A stretch of DNA of 64,000 bases from Porogramme epimiltina (taxonomy: Eukaryota; Basidiomycota; Agaricomycetes; Polyporales; Polyporaceae), in assembly GCA_900155495.1 (NCBI GenBank), contig FTLJ01000215.1, forward strand, positions 54,056 through 118,055. Reading direction: 5' to 3'. This document shows positions 34,254-47,000 of the stretch, in pieces (position 1 is the stretch's first letter; each line of letters opens with the position of its first letter). The notes beneath the pieces were generated by a model. It saw only the letters and a list, made by a program, of their open reading frames with translations, was not told the DNA's origin and made no database searches. A program made the translations under genes and the position numbers.

Positions 34254-35388
34254 TCAGAGCTCACCAGTAGGCACTACCAATTCTCCGCGCATGACCTCAC
34301 GTACGCTTCCACTCAGTTGGATCTGCTCGATCTCGTTGTCCGTGCCAATGACGACGTCTACCGTGATTTCGCTGCGTCGCTTCATCTCTACCCCTTGAGT
34401 AATTGACACAGACCATCTAAGGTTGTTATGCATAAGGTCAACGAGAATGCGCGATGGAGTCCTCTTGGGACTTACTTTCCGGGGCCTTTCTGCCTACATA
34501 TCCATCCCGAGAGACAAGACGCAGCCGAGCCCGTAGCTGCACCAAATCCAGAGTCAGTAGAGAAAACACGTGGTGAATAGCGGCTTCCACGTACCGGGAT
34601 CTTCCAGAGGTCCGAGGAACATTCGTGTCCTCAGCCGCACGACGTTCCCCTCTTCCCCCGTGCGCACGAACGAGTAAACCCCCACGAGCCCCTCCCACGC
34701 ACCCAGAACGCCGTCCTCAGGGCGCACACGTGTCGCGAACGGTTGCAGCCGCGCGAGCGCGTCCTCCGACGCGAGCTCGACGAGGACGAACGACATGCCC
34801 TTCACGATCGACGCGACGGGGTACGTCTCTCCCGGGCCGAGCCCCTTGTAGTCCTGAGGTGCCAGCGCGGACTGCAGCTGCGCGAGCTGGGAAACTGGGA
34901 GGAGGCCGTGGTCCTTGAAGCCGACCGCGACGTCGACGCGCGCGCCGGTCAACGCGCTGGCGGAGTCGAACACCCGCGCGGCGGGCATGTCGCCCGCGAG
35001 AGGGCGAAGTATAATTTCTCGATCGGGGAAGCGGCGCGCGGAGAAGAAACCGGCGCCAACGGTGGGGTGGCCCGCCCATGGAATTTCGGCACCGTCTTCG
35101 ATGTGAATGTTCAGTGGGATAATGACTAGGGAAGCCACGCGTGAGCGATGCTGAGGAGCAAGCTATGCTGAGAAGATGAAAAGAGGACGTACTTGCATTG
35201 TTTGGGCCCTCTTCCCCTTCGTGAACAAAAATCGTTTCCGACAAGTTGAACTCGCGCGCAATGGCGGCTCTCTGGGCCAGCGAGAGCACGGTTCCGGGAG
35301 GCACCGTAACCACCGCGAGCTGATTGCCAGCGAACGGCGTGTCCGTAAAGACGTCGAGAGTCGTAAAGGGGATCGTTTTGGTAGTCAT
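34254..35388 (-). CDS. PhzF-family isomerase-like protein
   Basis: Member of the phenazine-biosynthesis PhzF fold family (diaminopimelate-epimerase-like). Fungal members are soluble enzymes of mostly unknown substrate. The ATG at 35388 begins TIPFTTLDVFTDTPFAGNQLAVV, the usual N-terminus. FNLSETIFV carries the catalytic glutamate; after an intron comes IPWAGHPTVGAG, the central GHPT motif. The second half has RTRMFLGPLEDPGT, then TGSAASCLSGW in a separate exon, and WSVSITQGVEMKRRSEI in the last exon, ending at 34254-34256. About four exons, 300 residues, close to the family norm. A CCAAT (35464-35468, minus strand) and a TATAA (35453-35457) lie 65 to 80 bases upstream of the start. The gene looks intact. 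Confidence 0.9.
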
Positions 35389-35745
35389 GCTCGTCGTATT
35401 CCTGTGCGGGTCTCGGGAATCGGTTTGAGTTAGACTGGATAGAGAGCGTGCGTTATAAAGGTTATTGGGCGCTTGTGGCGACCCAAGTCTAGGAGTGACT
35501 CGTCCCCGGCGGATTCCGTCAAGGTTCGGACGCAGCTGACTCTGAATGACTTCGTCAGTGACGCTTCCGCTCAAAGAGTGTGGGATAGTGAGAAGTGTAA
35601 TAGTCTGAACAATCTAGGGACAAATCCAGAATTATGATACACATCGAACGCCGCTAACGTGCCATGCCCAGTCCTTCATCTTATCCAGGTCGACACCAAC
35701 ACCAGGGGATAGATACCTATGCTACGTCAACACTGACGCTCTCAT

Positions 35746-38700
35746 CTAGACCGACTTCGATGATGCGTTCGCCATCTCGTACAGCTTCTCCTTGTCGCCG
35801 CTCTCATCGACGAGCGCACGAAGCATGCCCTTCTCATTCTTGAGCAGCTCGCTCGGGGTGCCGAACTCCGCCTGTAAGATCGGTGTAAGCTAGCTAAGGA
35901 ATCGGATGCGTACGAAAAACTCACAATGCGGCCAGCATCAAGCACAAGCTAGAGAATGACGTTGTTAGTTATCACGTAACACGCTTTACTGCAGAACAAA
36001 GCCTACGATTTTGTCCGCGTCCATGATAGTCTGCAGGCGATGAGCAATGGTAAGGAGGGTGACGTCCTTGCCCAGCTCCTCGCGCAATGACTTCTGGATG
36101 ATCTCGTCCGTCTCATAATCTGCAACATAATCAGCTTCAATCATCTCTCTGAACAGTGACAAGAACATACCAATAGCAGATGTAGCTGTAAATTGGATGC
36201 AACGCAGAGATCAGGACACACCCCATCACTCCACAATACCGTGTACGTACCTTCGTCGAGAATCAGCAGTTTGCTCTGACGCACAATCGCCCGCGCGAGC
36301 GCGAGGATCTGGCGCTGGCCAACGGACAGGTTGCTGCCTCCGCTGGAGATCGGCGAGTCGAGCGTGATCCGGCCCTCGTCCGTCTCGCTCTGGAGCGAGA
36401 ACAGGCCCGCGGCGCGCAGCGCGTCGTTGAGCACGACGTCGTCGTAGAGCGAGAAGGGATCGAGGTTCTGGCGGAGCGTGCCGCTGAGAAGCTCGGGCTG
36501 AAATGGACGAGCGCATGTGTTAGCTGAGAACAGAGAGCGTGCTGCGAAAGGACACGCACCACTTGAGGGATGATCGTGATGTTGGAGCGGAGCGCGTCGA
36601 GGTTGACGGAATCCGTCGCGATGCCGTCGTAGTAGACCTTGCCCTCCGTGAGGATCAAGCGGAGGAGCGACAGAGTCAGGGAGCTCTTTCCGCTACCAGT
36701 GCGACCAACTACACATCCCAGTCAATGAGGGTCCCCCTGATTTTCATACACGCGCACTCACCAATGCCAACACGCTCGCCAGACTTAACCTCGAACGAGA
36801 TCTCGTGCAGGACGCGCGGGCCGTCCGCCGAGTACCTCGCCGACAGCTTCTCGACAATCAAGTTACCGCTCGCGGGCCAGTACGCAGGAGGAATGCGGTC
36901 CGCGCGGGGCTTCGGCTCGTGCTCGATCTCGAGGTACTGCTGGATGCGCTCCAAGCTATTGCCGTTGACCTCGAACTCGTTCAGGATGCGGATCCACCAC
37001 AGGATCATGCCGCTGAAGCCCACTGCAGTCGCGCGTCAGCGCCAAATTCACGTTCATACTAGCAAGCGGGACACATACCAGCCATGTTGAGCGAGAAGCC
37101 CGTGTTCGCCGCGCGCGCGTCGGTGCCGTACACGATGTACGTGGCGAGGCACGCCGCGAAGAGCGCGCCGAGCGACTCGATGCGGACGGACACCCAGCGG
37201 TTGAGGTTGTAGAACGTGCGCGCCGTGCGCACGTACTTGTCCAGGCGGCGGTGCGACTCGGCGCGGAACTGCGCCTGCGCGCCGTACGCGCGGATCGAGG
37301 TCAGGCCCGAGATCGCGGCGCCAAAGTGGCCGAGCACGGGCGCGCGCGCGTTGCTCATCTCGCGCTTCACCGAGAGCTGCGCCTTCATGTAGATCTGGCC
37401 GCACCACCCGCCGAGGACGGTGATGAGCGCGCCGGGGATGGTGAAGATGGGCGAGAAGGTGACGACGGCGATGAACTTGCCGAGCATCGCGACGGTGAGC
37501 TCGAGGACGAAGCCGAGGTTTTGCGCAAGTTGCCCGTCGACGGTCTGGATATCCTGGGTGCAGCGTGTGATGATACGAGACGTAGGAGTCTTGTCGAGCC
37601 ACCTGCCAAGGGAAGTCAGCAAAGCGGCTTTTAAGAAGGGTGTGGAACGCACCTCATAGTAGCACTGAGAACGGAGCCAACGAGAGTCTTGTGGATCTCG
37701 CGCGAGGCGCGGAGGACGCCAAACAGATACACAACATAGCTGATACAGTAGCATATGATGCCTATAGCCAAGAGGATGTTGTACACCGTCAGGTAGCTTT
37801 AAAGCAAGTGTCAGTCAATCGCCCAGAGATGAGAATTAAAGCCACGTACTAGGTAACGGAGACGTCGTCCTGCTCGTGAATCTCGTACTGCTGAGCCCAG
37901 TAGCCCAGCCAGTAAGTTTGGACGACGCTGAGCAGCTCGCAGCATCCCAGGAACGCGGTAAACGCCAGCCAGAAGAGGAACGTGTGTCCGCCTCCCATGC
38001 TTGACAAGTACAGCCGCACTGAATGCGTCTCAGTACACCCACTATCGCTGTTATGAGCTGTGAAAGAACTCACAAGACGCCCAGCTGATGTGGCCCTCCG
38101 CAATCTCCTCCTCGACGATCAGCTTGCCATCGGTCTTCTTAGGAGCAGCCTCTTCATCAGGCTCGACGCCATCGACCTCGTTCTCGGCCTTCGCCATCTC
38201 GGCCTGCTCCTCGGCGAGCTCTTTGGACAGCTTGTCGTCCTTCGCGAGCACCTTGGAGAGCGTGCCCTGGCTGACGACGCGGCCGTCGGTACCGAGGGAG
38301 ACGACAAAGTCCGCAACGGGGCTGGCCATGGCGACGTTGTGTGTCTAGCGCAGGCCGATTAGCATCCAGGGAACGTTTCCTGCAAGAGAATAAATGCTTA
38401 CCACAAGCACCACCGTGCGACCCTTGAGCAGGTCGCCCTTGAAGCACTTGTCAACGATCCAGCGGGAGGTGTGGACGTCGAGCGCGGCGAGGACGTCGTC
38501 GAGCAGAAGAATGTCCGCCTTCGAGTAGACAGCGCGCGCCAAAGTAATACGAGCCTAGATGTACAGTGTTGAGCAACGATGCACGCCGTGCGTCTACAAC
38601 ATCGCATACCTTCTGGCCACCGCTCAGGGTGAGACCCTTCTCGCCGACCTCAGTCATGTCCCCAGCGTCGAACAGCGACAAGTCGCGCTTCAGCGCGCAC

Positions 38701-41700
38701 TGGTAAATGACTGCGAAACCCCCACCGTGAGCAACCGGCGAGCGCTCAGAGCGCACCACCACTCACCCTTGTTGTACCGCTCCTCGTCAAACGGCGCGCC
38801 AAACAAAATGTTGTCCTTGATCGTCTCGTTCTGGACCCACGACTCCTGCGCGGCGTACGCGACGCCGCCCGCGCGGGGCAGGCTGACGTACGAGTCGGGC
38901 CCGTTCGGGACGTAGTGCAGCTCGCCGAGGAGCGCCATGAGGAGGGACGTCTTGCCGGAGCCGGTGGGGCCGACGACGAGGTTGATCCTGCCGCGCTTGA
39001 ACGCGACCTCGTCCTCGATCCGGAGCGTGAAGTTGCGCCGGTTCGGGCCGGGCGTGAGCGCGCCGTCGTTCTCGTTCGACCAGGTGAAGGCGGCGCCGCG
39101 GAGCCCGATCGCGTCGCGCTCGAGGGCGGTCTGCGGGGGCACGACGGCCTCGGCGGCGTCGGCGTCTTTCTCGGAGAACTCGTCGAGGAGCTCGGTATTG
39201 TTGAGGAAGTCGGACACACGGTCGAGCGAGACCTTGCCTACACGGACGTCAGCTGGGGGAAGTGCATGGGAGCGCGTGAGGCATGCCTTGAACGATGGCA
39301 GGCACGAAGGAGAAGACCATGTGCAGCTGTTCCCGCATGACATCGAAAACTAGATCGATCGCATCAGTAACAATTCAGTTTCCCAAGGATTCACACTGAC
39401 CAGCCATAGAAGAGAAAACTCGGGAAGCTAATGGCAAATTAGCGAAACAGTTACTCTCAGAGAACAATGTTTTTACCAGAGAGGGATCTGCCCATGATGA
39501 CAGTCTGAACCACCGACTCGTTTCAGATCATGCCATGCGTGAGGACTCAATGACACTTACATAGGTCACAAACGTCGCGACCATGGTCACGATGGGAATG
39601 ACGAAGCTAGCAAAACCCTGCGTCAGAACATCGCAACAAAGGATAACCCTATTTTCAACGTACTTGATGTTGTTGTTGATGAGTTCAAGAATCTTGTTCT
39701 TGCGGATGTACTTCAACTCGTCCTCCCTCTTGTCCCCGAGCTGATCGGCGACGCGAGGCTCCCATCCGAAAAGCTTGACCATGCGGATGACACTCATAGC
39801 TGCGACGCAACATGGCATCAGAGTCGCGCGTAAGTGAGCGGGGGGTACGACTTACTCTCAGTGACGTTCTGCACGCGAGCATCGGTCTTCTTCATCTTCT
39901 CTGTCTGTACGCCTTGGATCATCGACGCGACGGCGCCTGGAACGGGGAACAACAGGACCATGGCGAGGAGGCCAATGAACGCACTATGAAACGGGTGAGC
40001 ATCTCTACGATAACCTGGATGTTCGATCAGGCTCACCTCCACCCGAGGATGGAATAGAGGAAGTAGATGGACACGACGATCTGGGCCGGCGCGTAAAGGA
40101 CTGCACAGCAAACCTCATCAGCGTTGCTCACAACACAACAATGGACGTGAATGGTGCAAGATACGCACTGACGAAGAGGAAGTCACGTCCGTCGATGAGG
40201 GTGTTCAAATCGGTGGTGACCAAGTTGTTGATCTTGCCAATGAGGTTACCGCTGTCTGCAGACGGCACGGGCGTGGCCTTGTCCTCCTCACCCTTCTTGC
40301 CGTCTTTGCCCTTCTTCGGTGCCACGGTCGACCCTGCACTCACGGTGCTCGCGCGGACGGTCTCGTCCTCGGTGCTGCCGCTCGCGTCCTCCGCGATCGA
40401 CGCGTTGTCAGGCGTGTGCGCCGCGGTCGTGGCGCGACTCGAGGCTGGCGTGTCTGAGGACACATCGGACTTCATCCGGATCCTGAGTGCGTGGTCGAAC
40501 ACAAGTTGGGTGATGATAGACTCGGTACGGACGAGCATACGCGTCTACGGGCACGAGTCAGATGTGCACAGAGAAAGCTTTGGAATACTGTGGTAGTCAC
40601 CGTGATGAAGACATAAGTTTGGATGGCCATGGCGCCGATGACTGGTCCGAGGAACAACCAAGCTATCCAAACCCACGGACGAACAACTGCGCCTTCGCCT
40701 CCAGATTCCAAGTATCTTTTGCCATATGTCAAAAAGGAACATCTCGTCGAATAGTGGAACTTACTGAAGCAGCTGGTAAATGCCGACAGGGCTGGCGAAC
40801 GTAGCAATGACCTGCATTCTCTTAGACGCCGTGTGCAAACTCTCGAAGCAAGGAGCCATACCCGTATAAGTAGCATGACTGCCATGATACTGTATTCTTT
40901 CGTGAACACGGTCATGATGCCGAAGAACAAATGACGCTTCTTCGGGCGCTGGAAGGGATCCAATTGAGGGAACGCTCGCTTGACCAGGTTTGTAGCGTAG
41001 TCATAGTCTGCTTGCGGAGGAAGCTGTTCATATGGGAGGTGTGGGACTTTGTACGCCTTCCAGATGATCTGATCGAGGAACGTGTAGGTCAACATGGACA
41101 AGATTGAGGCCGTCTGTTCACTGTTGACTTGAGGCGCCGGGTTCTAGAAACCAGAATCGTGTTCGAGGCGACGCACGGACTCTAAGGTACATGAAGCATA
41201 CCTTGGGATCAACAGGGACGTACTGCCGCGGCACAACGAGTGGGATTACCACTGCCGCGAGGGTAAGGAATGCCATCTTTACCCATAGCAGCGAACCTTC
41301 GGCAGCATCCACCGGGTGAAGGGTGAATGTCGCGAGAGGCCACAAATCACGGTATGCATACACGGCCCACACGGCCAGGAGCACAAATGCTAGATGCCTC
41401 GTAACGAGTCTGATCACGCTGAAACGTCCTACCACAGATACAAACGCCAAGAGAGACGCGTATGCCTGAGGGGGAACGCGTCATCATATAGTGGACGGAG
41501 GGGGAGTTAGAGGACGTACATATGTGGCGGTGATCCCGACCGCAAGCCAACGCGACTCAATCAACTCCGGGCCCTCCCCGCGAGGTTGGGCGAGACTTGG
41601 GAAGGAGAGACCGAGCAATGTGAGACAAGCCAGGAAACGGGCGGCCTTGAACCCGAAGATGACAGGCCCGCCGAGCTGTGCAACATGCGAGGTGGAATGA

Positions 41701-42070
41701 GGGCCGTGCCCACTCGACTCTACATCTTCGGTCGCCTTCAACGATGCGTCCGACTTGGAGAACTTGGCGCAGAGGCGCTGCGCGGGACCGGAGCGGCACG
41801 CGAGTTGGAGAGCGAGTACCGCCAAAGACAGGAGCGCGGTAGCCGCGGGGTAGGCGAGCGTGTTCTTCCATGGTCTTCGACGGCGCGAAAATAGACATGG
41901 TGCGTGGGTATATGGATATATGCACTCTAAAGGAGAACCACGTACATGGGCTCCTCGGGGTCGAACTGGAAGACGCCATAGGACGCGGTCGGGGACGATA
42001 AGACGGCGGCGTTGCCGAGGACAGCCTGCGACCGCTGCAGCCAAGTTGGCGGACGCCAGCTGGCGGACAT
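35746..42070 (-). CDS. ABCC (MRP-type) ABC transporter
   Basis: Full-length exporter of the multidrug-resistance-protein subfamily, probably in the vacuolar or plasma membrane moving conjugated organic anions; substrate not deducible. The ATG at 42070 starts a hydrophobic N-terminal region (42070-41200), followed by membrane domain 1 (41100-39400) with an acidic/Ser-rich insert (40260-40460). Nucleotide-binding domain 1 (39230-38280) has [16 protein letters not shown] and [12 protein letters not shown], with Asp in place of the catalytic Glu as usual for ABCC site 1. A charged linker and membrane domain 2 (38080-36950) follow, with [15 protein letters not shown]. Domain 2 (36880-35746) has [31 protein letters not shown] and KLLILDE, ending ASSKSV. 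More than fifteen short introns. All motifs are intact; estimated length about 1,450 residues fits the subfamily. Confidence 0.94.
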
Positions 42071-43677
42071 AGCGGACGAGGGGGAAGCGGGGGGAAGCGG
42101 ACGAGGTGGAGAGAAGGAGAGTTATGTGCCGGGGGAGAGCGCGTCCCAGTCACCCCGCCGGAGCCGTGCTCGCTCGACGGAGAGCGTGTGGCATGTGCTC
42201 ACTTCCACTCGTTGATCGAGACGCGGTCCTCCTGCCGGTCGGCGCTCCCTCCTTCGGGCCATCCGTCCCTGAGATCCATCACGCCCTGACCGATCCGAGC
42301 CACGTTATCGCTCTCTCGGCTCCTCCCAGCCAATCCGCGCGTCCACAAAGTCCGTTCGCTCCTCGTCCTCCACCACGACCATCTGCTTATCCACATTCAA
42401 CCAGATTCAAAACAAAGCGCAAAGGCGCATTCAAACCGCCCCAGTGTTCCACTCACATCAGCTCCCGTAAGAGCTGTCGATCGGTTTACGTATCACCCAG
42501 ACTCCCCATCCCTAAAGGATCCTCCTCGGCGCTTCTGTGCTCAAGATCCTCACAAACGGCGAGGATTTTACATAAAGGATGCTTCCTTTGTGTTTGCGAG
42601 CCTCCCGACTATCAAGGACTGTGTCGCTCCCAGAAGAAACAGCTCCGTGCTCTTCGCCCATACCCGAGTTTATCGCATAGTGTGCCCCAAACATAGCTTG
42701 TGCTGCGTCAATTTATGGATTGACGCCACTATCAGCGACGCCAAAACAATCTGAGCGACTGTTTACAAAGCAGTCATTTCACCCTCGAGGTTCAGCGTGG
42801 AGGGTCATGAATACGACGATACCACCATGGGAGGATATGATGGGAACAATCCCACCGCCATGACTCGACCGTCAGTCTAGGCGGTCCCGTGAGCTGTCAA
42901 CGAAAGCCACAAGGCGAGTTTCTTATTGCCCGGGTACTAGACAACATTGAACTCTTACTTCAAGCCTGCAGGAGCTCGCGCATATACGTCATCTGCGAAT
43001 GTTACCGACTCCTCGACTCCGATTACTCCGGATCTAGCACCCGGGAATCCGTCCATGCTTGGTTCGTTTATCTACAATCAGTTCCCTCCAGGCTTTCCCT
43101 AAACGACAGAGTATTATATGCGCTAGAAAACAATTGCTAGGAAGCCAGTCGTGGTCGTATATCCTATATGACGTGTCGAAGATCAATTCCACAATATCCT
43201 CTGGATCGGGATACAACTAACTTCCCCTACAAAAACCGTATATGTAGATGCGGAAACAGAGTATGTGTATAAATTGGCTTTGAGAAATCGAATGATATAC
43301 GATATCAGAGGGCATCACGACGATGTCATGGCTCGAATACGATTCTTGATGTGGGAAGCACAGACGAGGAAAGCAGAGAAGGTGTTGGTTCGGCGGAGAG
43401 CCCTGAAAGGCCTTTCGAGAGGTAAGTACATGGTGCGCGGTACATTGATTATCATACTGATAGAAGGCGATCAATGAGAGTGTCCGCCAGCGAAGCCGGA
43501 CAGCGGGTGTAGGTAAGAGAACGCATGAAAAAGGAGATTCAAACACATCGCAAAACAAAACACATCTACTTCCATAAGAGCTAGCGGTAGTTGGCGGCAC
43601 CACAAACGATTCGGACTCGGACGGCTCAGGGAAGTGCCAGGACCGTCTCCCCGGGGTACAAATAATGGCACCCCGCC

Positions 43678-43741
43678 GTCCGATCCACTCGCATTATGGC
43701 TGTCAGGTTCTGGCCCTGGGGATAATAGAGACTCCATAGCC
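43678..43741. repeat. Diverged direct repeat, copy 1
   Basis: A 64-base segment about 80 per cent identical by eye to 44002-44065, 324 bases further on and in the same orientation. Read on the minus strand both copies encode a related peptide (PEPDSHNASG versus LEPDSHNANG), but neither is in a supported gene. Confidence 0.75.
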
Positions 43742-44001
43742 ACCGCGATTATCTGATTTTGCCCAGTGTACCGTATAACCTAACGGCGCAAGAAGCCATC
43801 AATGAACTTCACAAGTCTTCCCTCAATAAGCAAACTACTCACCATAGGAGGTGTGCGTGACCCGACCGGCACGCCCTGCGTGCCGATCCTGTAGGAGAGT
43901 ATGTACGGTGGGCTGATGTGTTCGCATGTACTTGTGCAATGGGTGCCCGGGAGGGGTGTAAAATCGTCCTCCATTACTTCGCGCCATCTTCTCCCGGCGC
44001 A

Positions 44002-44065
44002 GTCCAATCCATTCGCATTGTGGCTATCAGGTTCTAGCCCTGGGAGTAGTGGAGACCCCATATCC
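44002..44065. repeat. Diverged direct repeat, copy 2
   Basis: Partner of 43678-43741. The conserved core includes TCGCATT(A/G)TGGCT(G/A)TCAGG. Flanks outside the 64 bases do not align clearly. Confidence 0.75.
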
Positions 44066-47000
44066 CCGATCGGACGGCGTGCTACTATGGTAATAGTAGG
44101 CTGGCGATATTTTACTATCGGGACGACACATTCTAGTGTGTAAATTGAATCCCATAGTGAGCTTGTTGAAGGCGAGAACAAGGCCGAAATGGCTGTGCAT
44201 CAATTGGGTGCTAGTCAGGACACATTCTCCAGTGATGCTCGAGGGGGCCAAAAATCGATAAGAGAGTGCCACTCACGTCCGTTGATCGGGGATAACTCGC
44301 GTGCAGTATAGAAGGTTTGGATTGAAGATGCGGGGCTAGGGTTCTCATCAACGGTACCGGTGTCCCCATAGCACTCGGACTGGATCGGTAATTCGGATTC
44401 TTCCAATTGCTGAAGGCTCGAGCTACATCAAAATCAACGTCTATCCTCGTGTCTAATATAGATGTTGTCAGCTTGAAGACACTTACATGCATAAGGGAGT
44501 TATTGACGAATCCACGATATCACTTAGCATCATGAGGAAGGGCAGCACAATGTTGCGTGCAACCACAAAGAGGGAGGGAGATTAGAAGAGATAGGGGGGG
44601 CTCGGGCGCACGCGATAAAGTCAGCCGCCCGGGAGTACATGTAATCCATTTTCAGTAGGAAGGAGTGCCTTTCTGGGCAGTGGGCATCTACATCTACTAG
44701 CGCCGAGACTGAGACAATTATTACACGATGAACCACGAGCAGTTGTGTATACTCTATAACTAGTACATACGGCTATGAGTGTGATGTATCTAGAAGCTGT
44801 TGGGGGAGGATTCGAAGTTAGAATCCACATGCTGTGATTTACATGGTTTTAGCCAACGAAACGTTATACTGCTATCTAACTAGAGTTCCTGAGTCTGTAG
44901 CCCAGGCAACATCAGTAGGTGTAGGCAGGGAGAAATATGACGGAAACCACTAACCTCGTCACGTCGTGTGTGGTGTAAATTAGAGAAGCACCATCGCGTT
45001 CGCCAAGACTGTACGACTAGTTCGTCATAGGACTAAAGCAGCGTCAGGATCCCGGAAGCTTATCGTATATTTGAGCAGTATACCGATTATCAATGACTTC
45101 CTTCATATGAGGAGCGGTGCAGGATATGGATGTTGAGGCCACTGGAATTTTTCAGGTTCCAGTGTCACAGGGGAGGAGTAGACATTCGAAGGACTGGTCC
45201 ACAGCTGCGGTCATGATCAGCGAAAGCCATGTATACCACTGCCCATAAATCGCACATACTACTAGTGCATGACCACGCTCCTGACAAGAGAAAGGATCTT
45301 AGGTCATTTTGCGAGGAAAATACGGAAGGGAAAGCAAGAATGAATTTAAATCTGAAAAGATGAGGCGGCGTCAATCTCCTATGAATGGAATAGGCGCATA
45401 CGAGCACGTACTGAACACTCCCACTGCGCTTGCGTATCGGGTTAGAAAGGAGCTATTGCTGCTCAGTAAAGGCGAGGCGATATGGGTGCAAGGAACTCAC
45501 AATCAGGATATGTTTCCTTTGATACTTCCGCAAACCCCGCTACGCCTTGCAGGGACGGTATCAGACCGAGGTATCTAGTATTGGTAGTTATTTGATGGGA
45601 TGCTCACCTGGGTTCTTACAATTGGAGTCGTAAGACGATGTGAGACGTCGACGACTGCGGGTGGACGTCGAACGAGGGCAGGATCCTTCTCAAGGGGGAG
45701 AAGTGTATGCTTACCACTCATTACTATGGCGGTCAAATGTCTCCCGGGGGTACAGCCGTGCGAAGGCAGGGACTTGGCCCCCTTTTCGAATGTCACTACC
45801 TTCCTGCAGTTCACGTTTGTGGTGGGAAGCTCGTCGGTGTCGCTGTCCTCTCCGACGGACATCAATCCTCAAGAGTAGGGAAAGGGGAAGGGAAACTTTG
45901 CGTAGCCTTTGGGGTCAGCGTCGACAGAGAAGCCGCAAGGACGCCAGCTCTGAACGAGGCTGGAGCTCAGGGACAGCGAGCATCCCCAACGGAGGGAAAC
46001 TGCACTCTATTCACCAGCACCTCCTGTCATCCACCTGTTGTCAACCTCGGCACATGCGTCGTTCCGTGTCCACATTGGGATGAACCTAGCAGCACTGAAG
46101 GGCTCCCTGCGCGCGCCCCGTTTCCCGCTCGGACCTCCGCGAGTGGGAAGATCACGCACCTGTCGTGCTGCGGTCCCGTGTGTACAAGTTCCGTCGCGCG
46201 TCCGGGGCCGATGCAATTGTCGAAGGGCGCGAAGACCGGGAGTCCATGAGGCCGTCGGCGGTGTCGGTGAGGGGCAACAAATGGCGTACCTTGTATGACA
46301 CCGCGAATGTCTCTCTAGGCCGCGTACAACACGTCGAAGCACCACTGTATGATATTCGAGTACGGCAAGGGAGAAGGGGGGCCAGACGGAGGCGACCAGG
46401 AAGAGGCGTTGAGACGAGGCAGGGCCCGTTGTGGTTCCGCAGCTGTGAGAACCCGAGAAGGGCGTCCGTGGGAGGGCGCATGTGGCCCCGTTTTGATTTT
46501 TGTGGGCTTGAGCGCGAAATCGTATGGTTTGGGCCGCCGGGCGTGTTGGAGCAGGAAAATCGCCTCATGCTGGGCTACCGGGCGCCTGAGCACGCCATCC
46601 GGGAGCAGAATTTTCGCGAGGATCTTCTCAGTACTACGAGGGGCTTGCACCCAGGCCGTCAGGAAAACGTCGGAACCGTGAGGGCATGTCGAGCGGGTAG
46701 CGCAGGGGGCCACAGCGCGCAGCAACGGAAATGCCCTGGCCGCCAGCCCTGGTTGAGGCGCCGTGAGAAAACGTAACGAGATAAGAACAGTGGTTACGTT
46801 CGCTTACCGCCAGCGGGAGGCCCTGAGATTCAGTCTCGACAAAGAGTGCCAAGGAAAGCCAGCATGGCACGTACATTGTAATTGCCAGCTTCCATAACGG
46901 AGACCCCCTGCAACCCGAGGGCGCACGGTCGGTTATAGTCAATGCCGAACGCCGTGCATGCTATGACGATGAGGGGGCGGCCTGGCATGCGCGCGGCGCG

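Noticed and set aside
42106..42696. Plus-strand frame of 196 codons upstream of the ABCC gene
   Set aside because: No ATG at its start, low complexity, and it occupies the promoter side of the ABCC gene; no recognisable protein.
44800..44840. A GATTCGAA motif resembling a tRNA T-arm
   Set aside because: No matching acceptor stem, anticodon arm or D-arm could be folded around it.
46315..46980. Possible multi-exon minus-strand gene
   Set aside because: Splice sites are plausible but there is no ATG, no recognised family and one proposed exon is only 15 bases; left as part of the gene-poor region.
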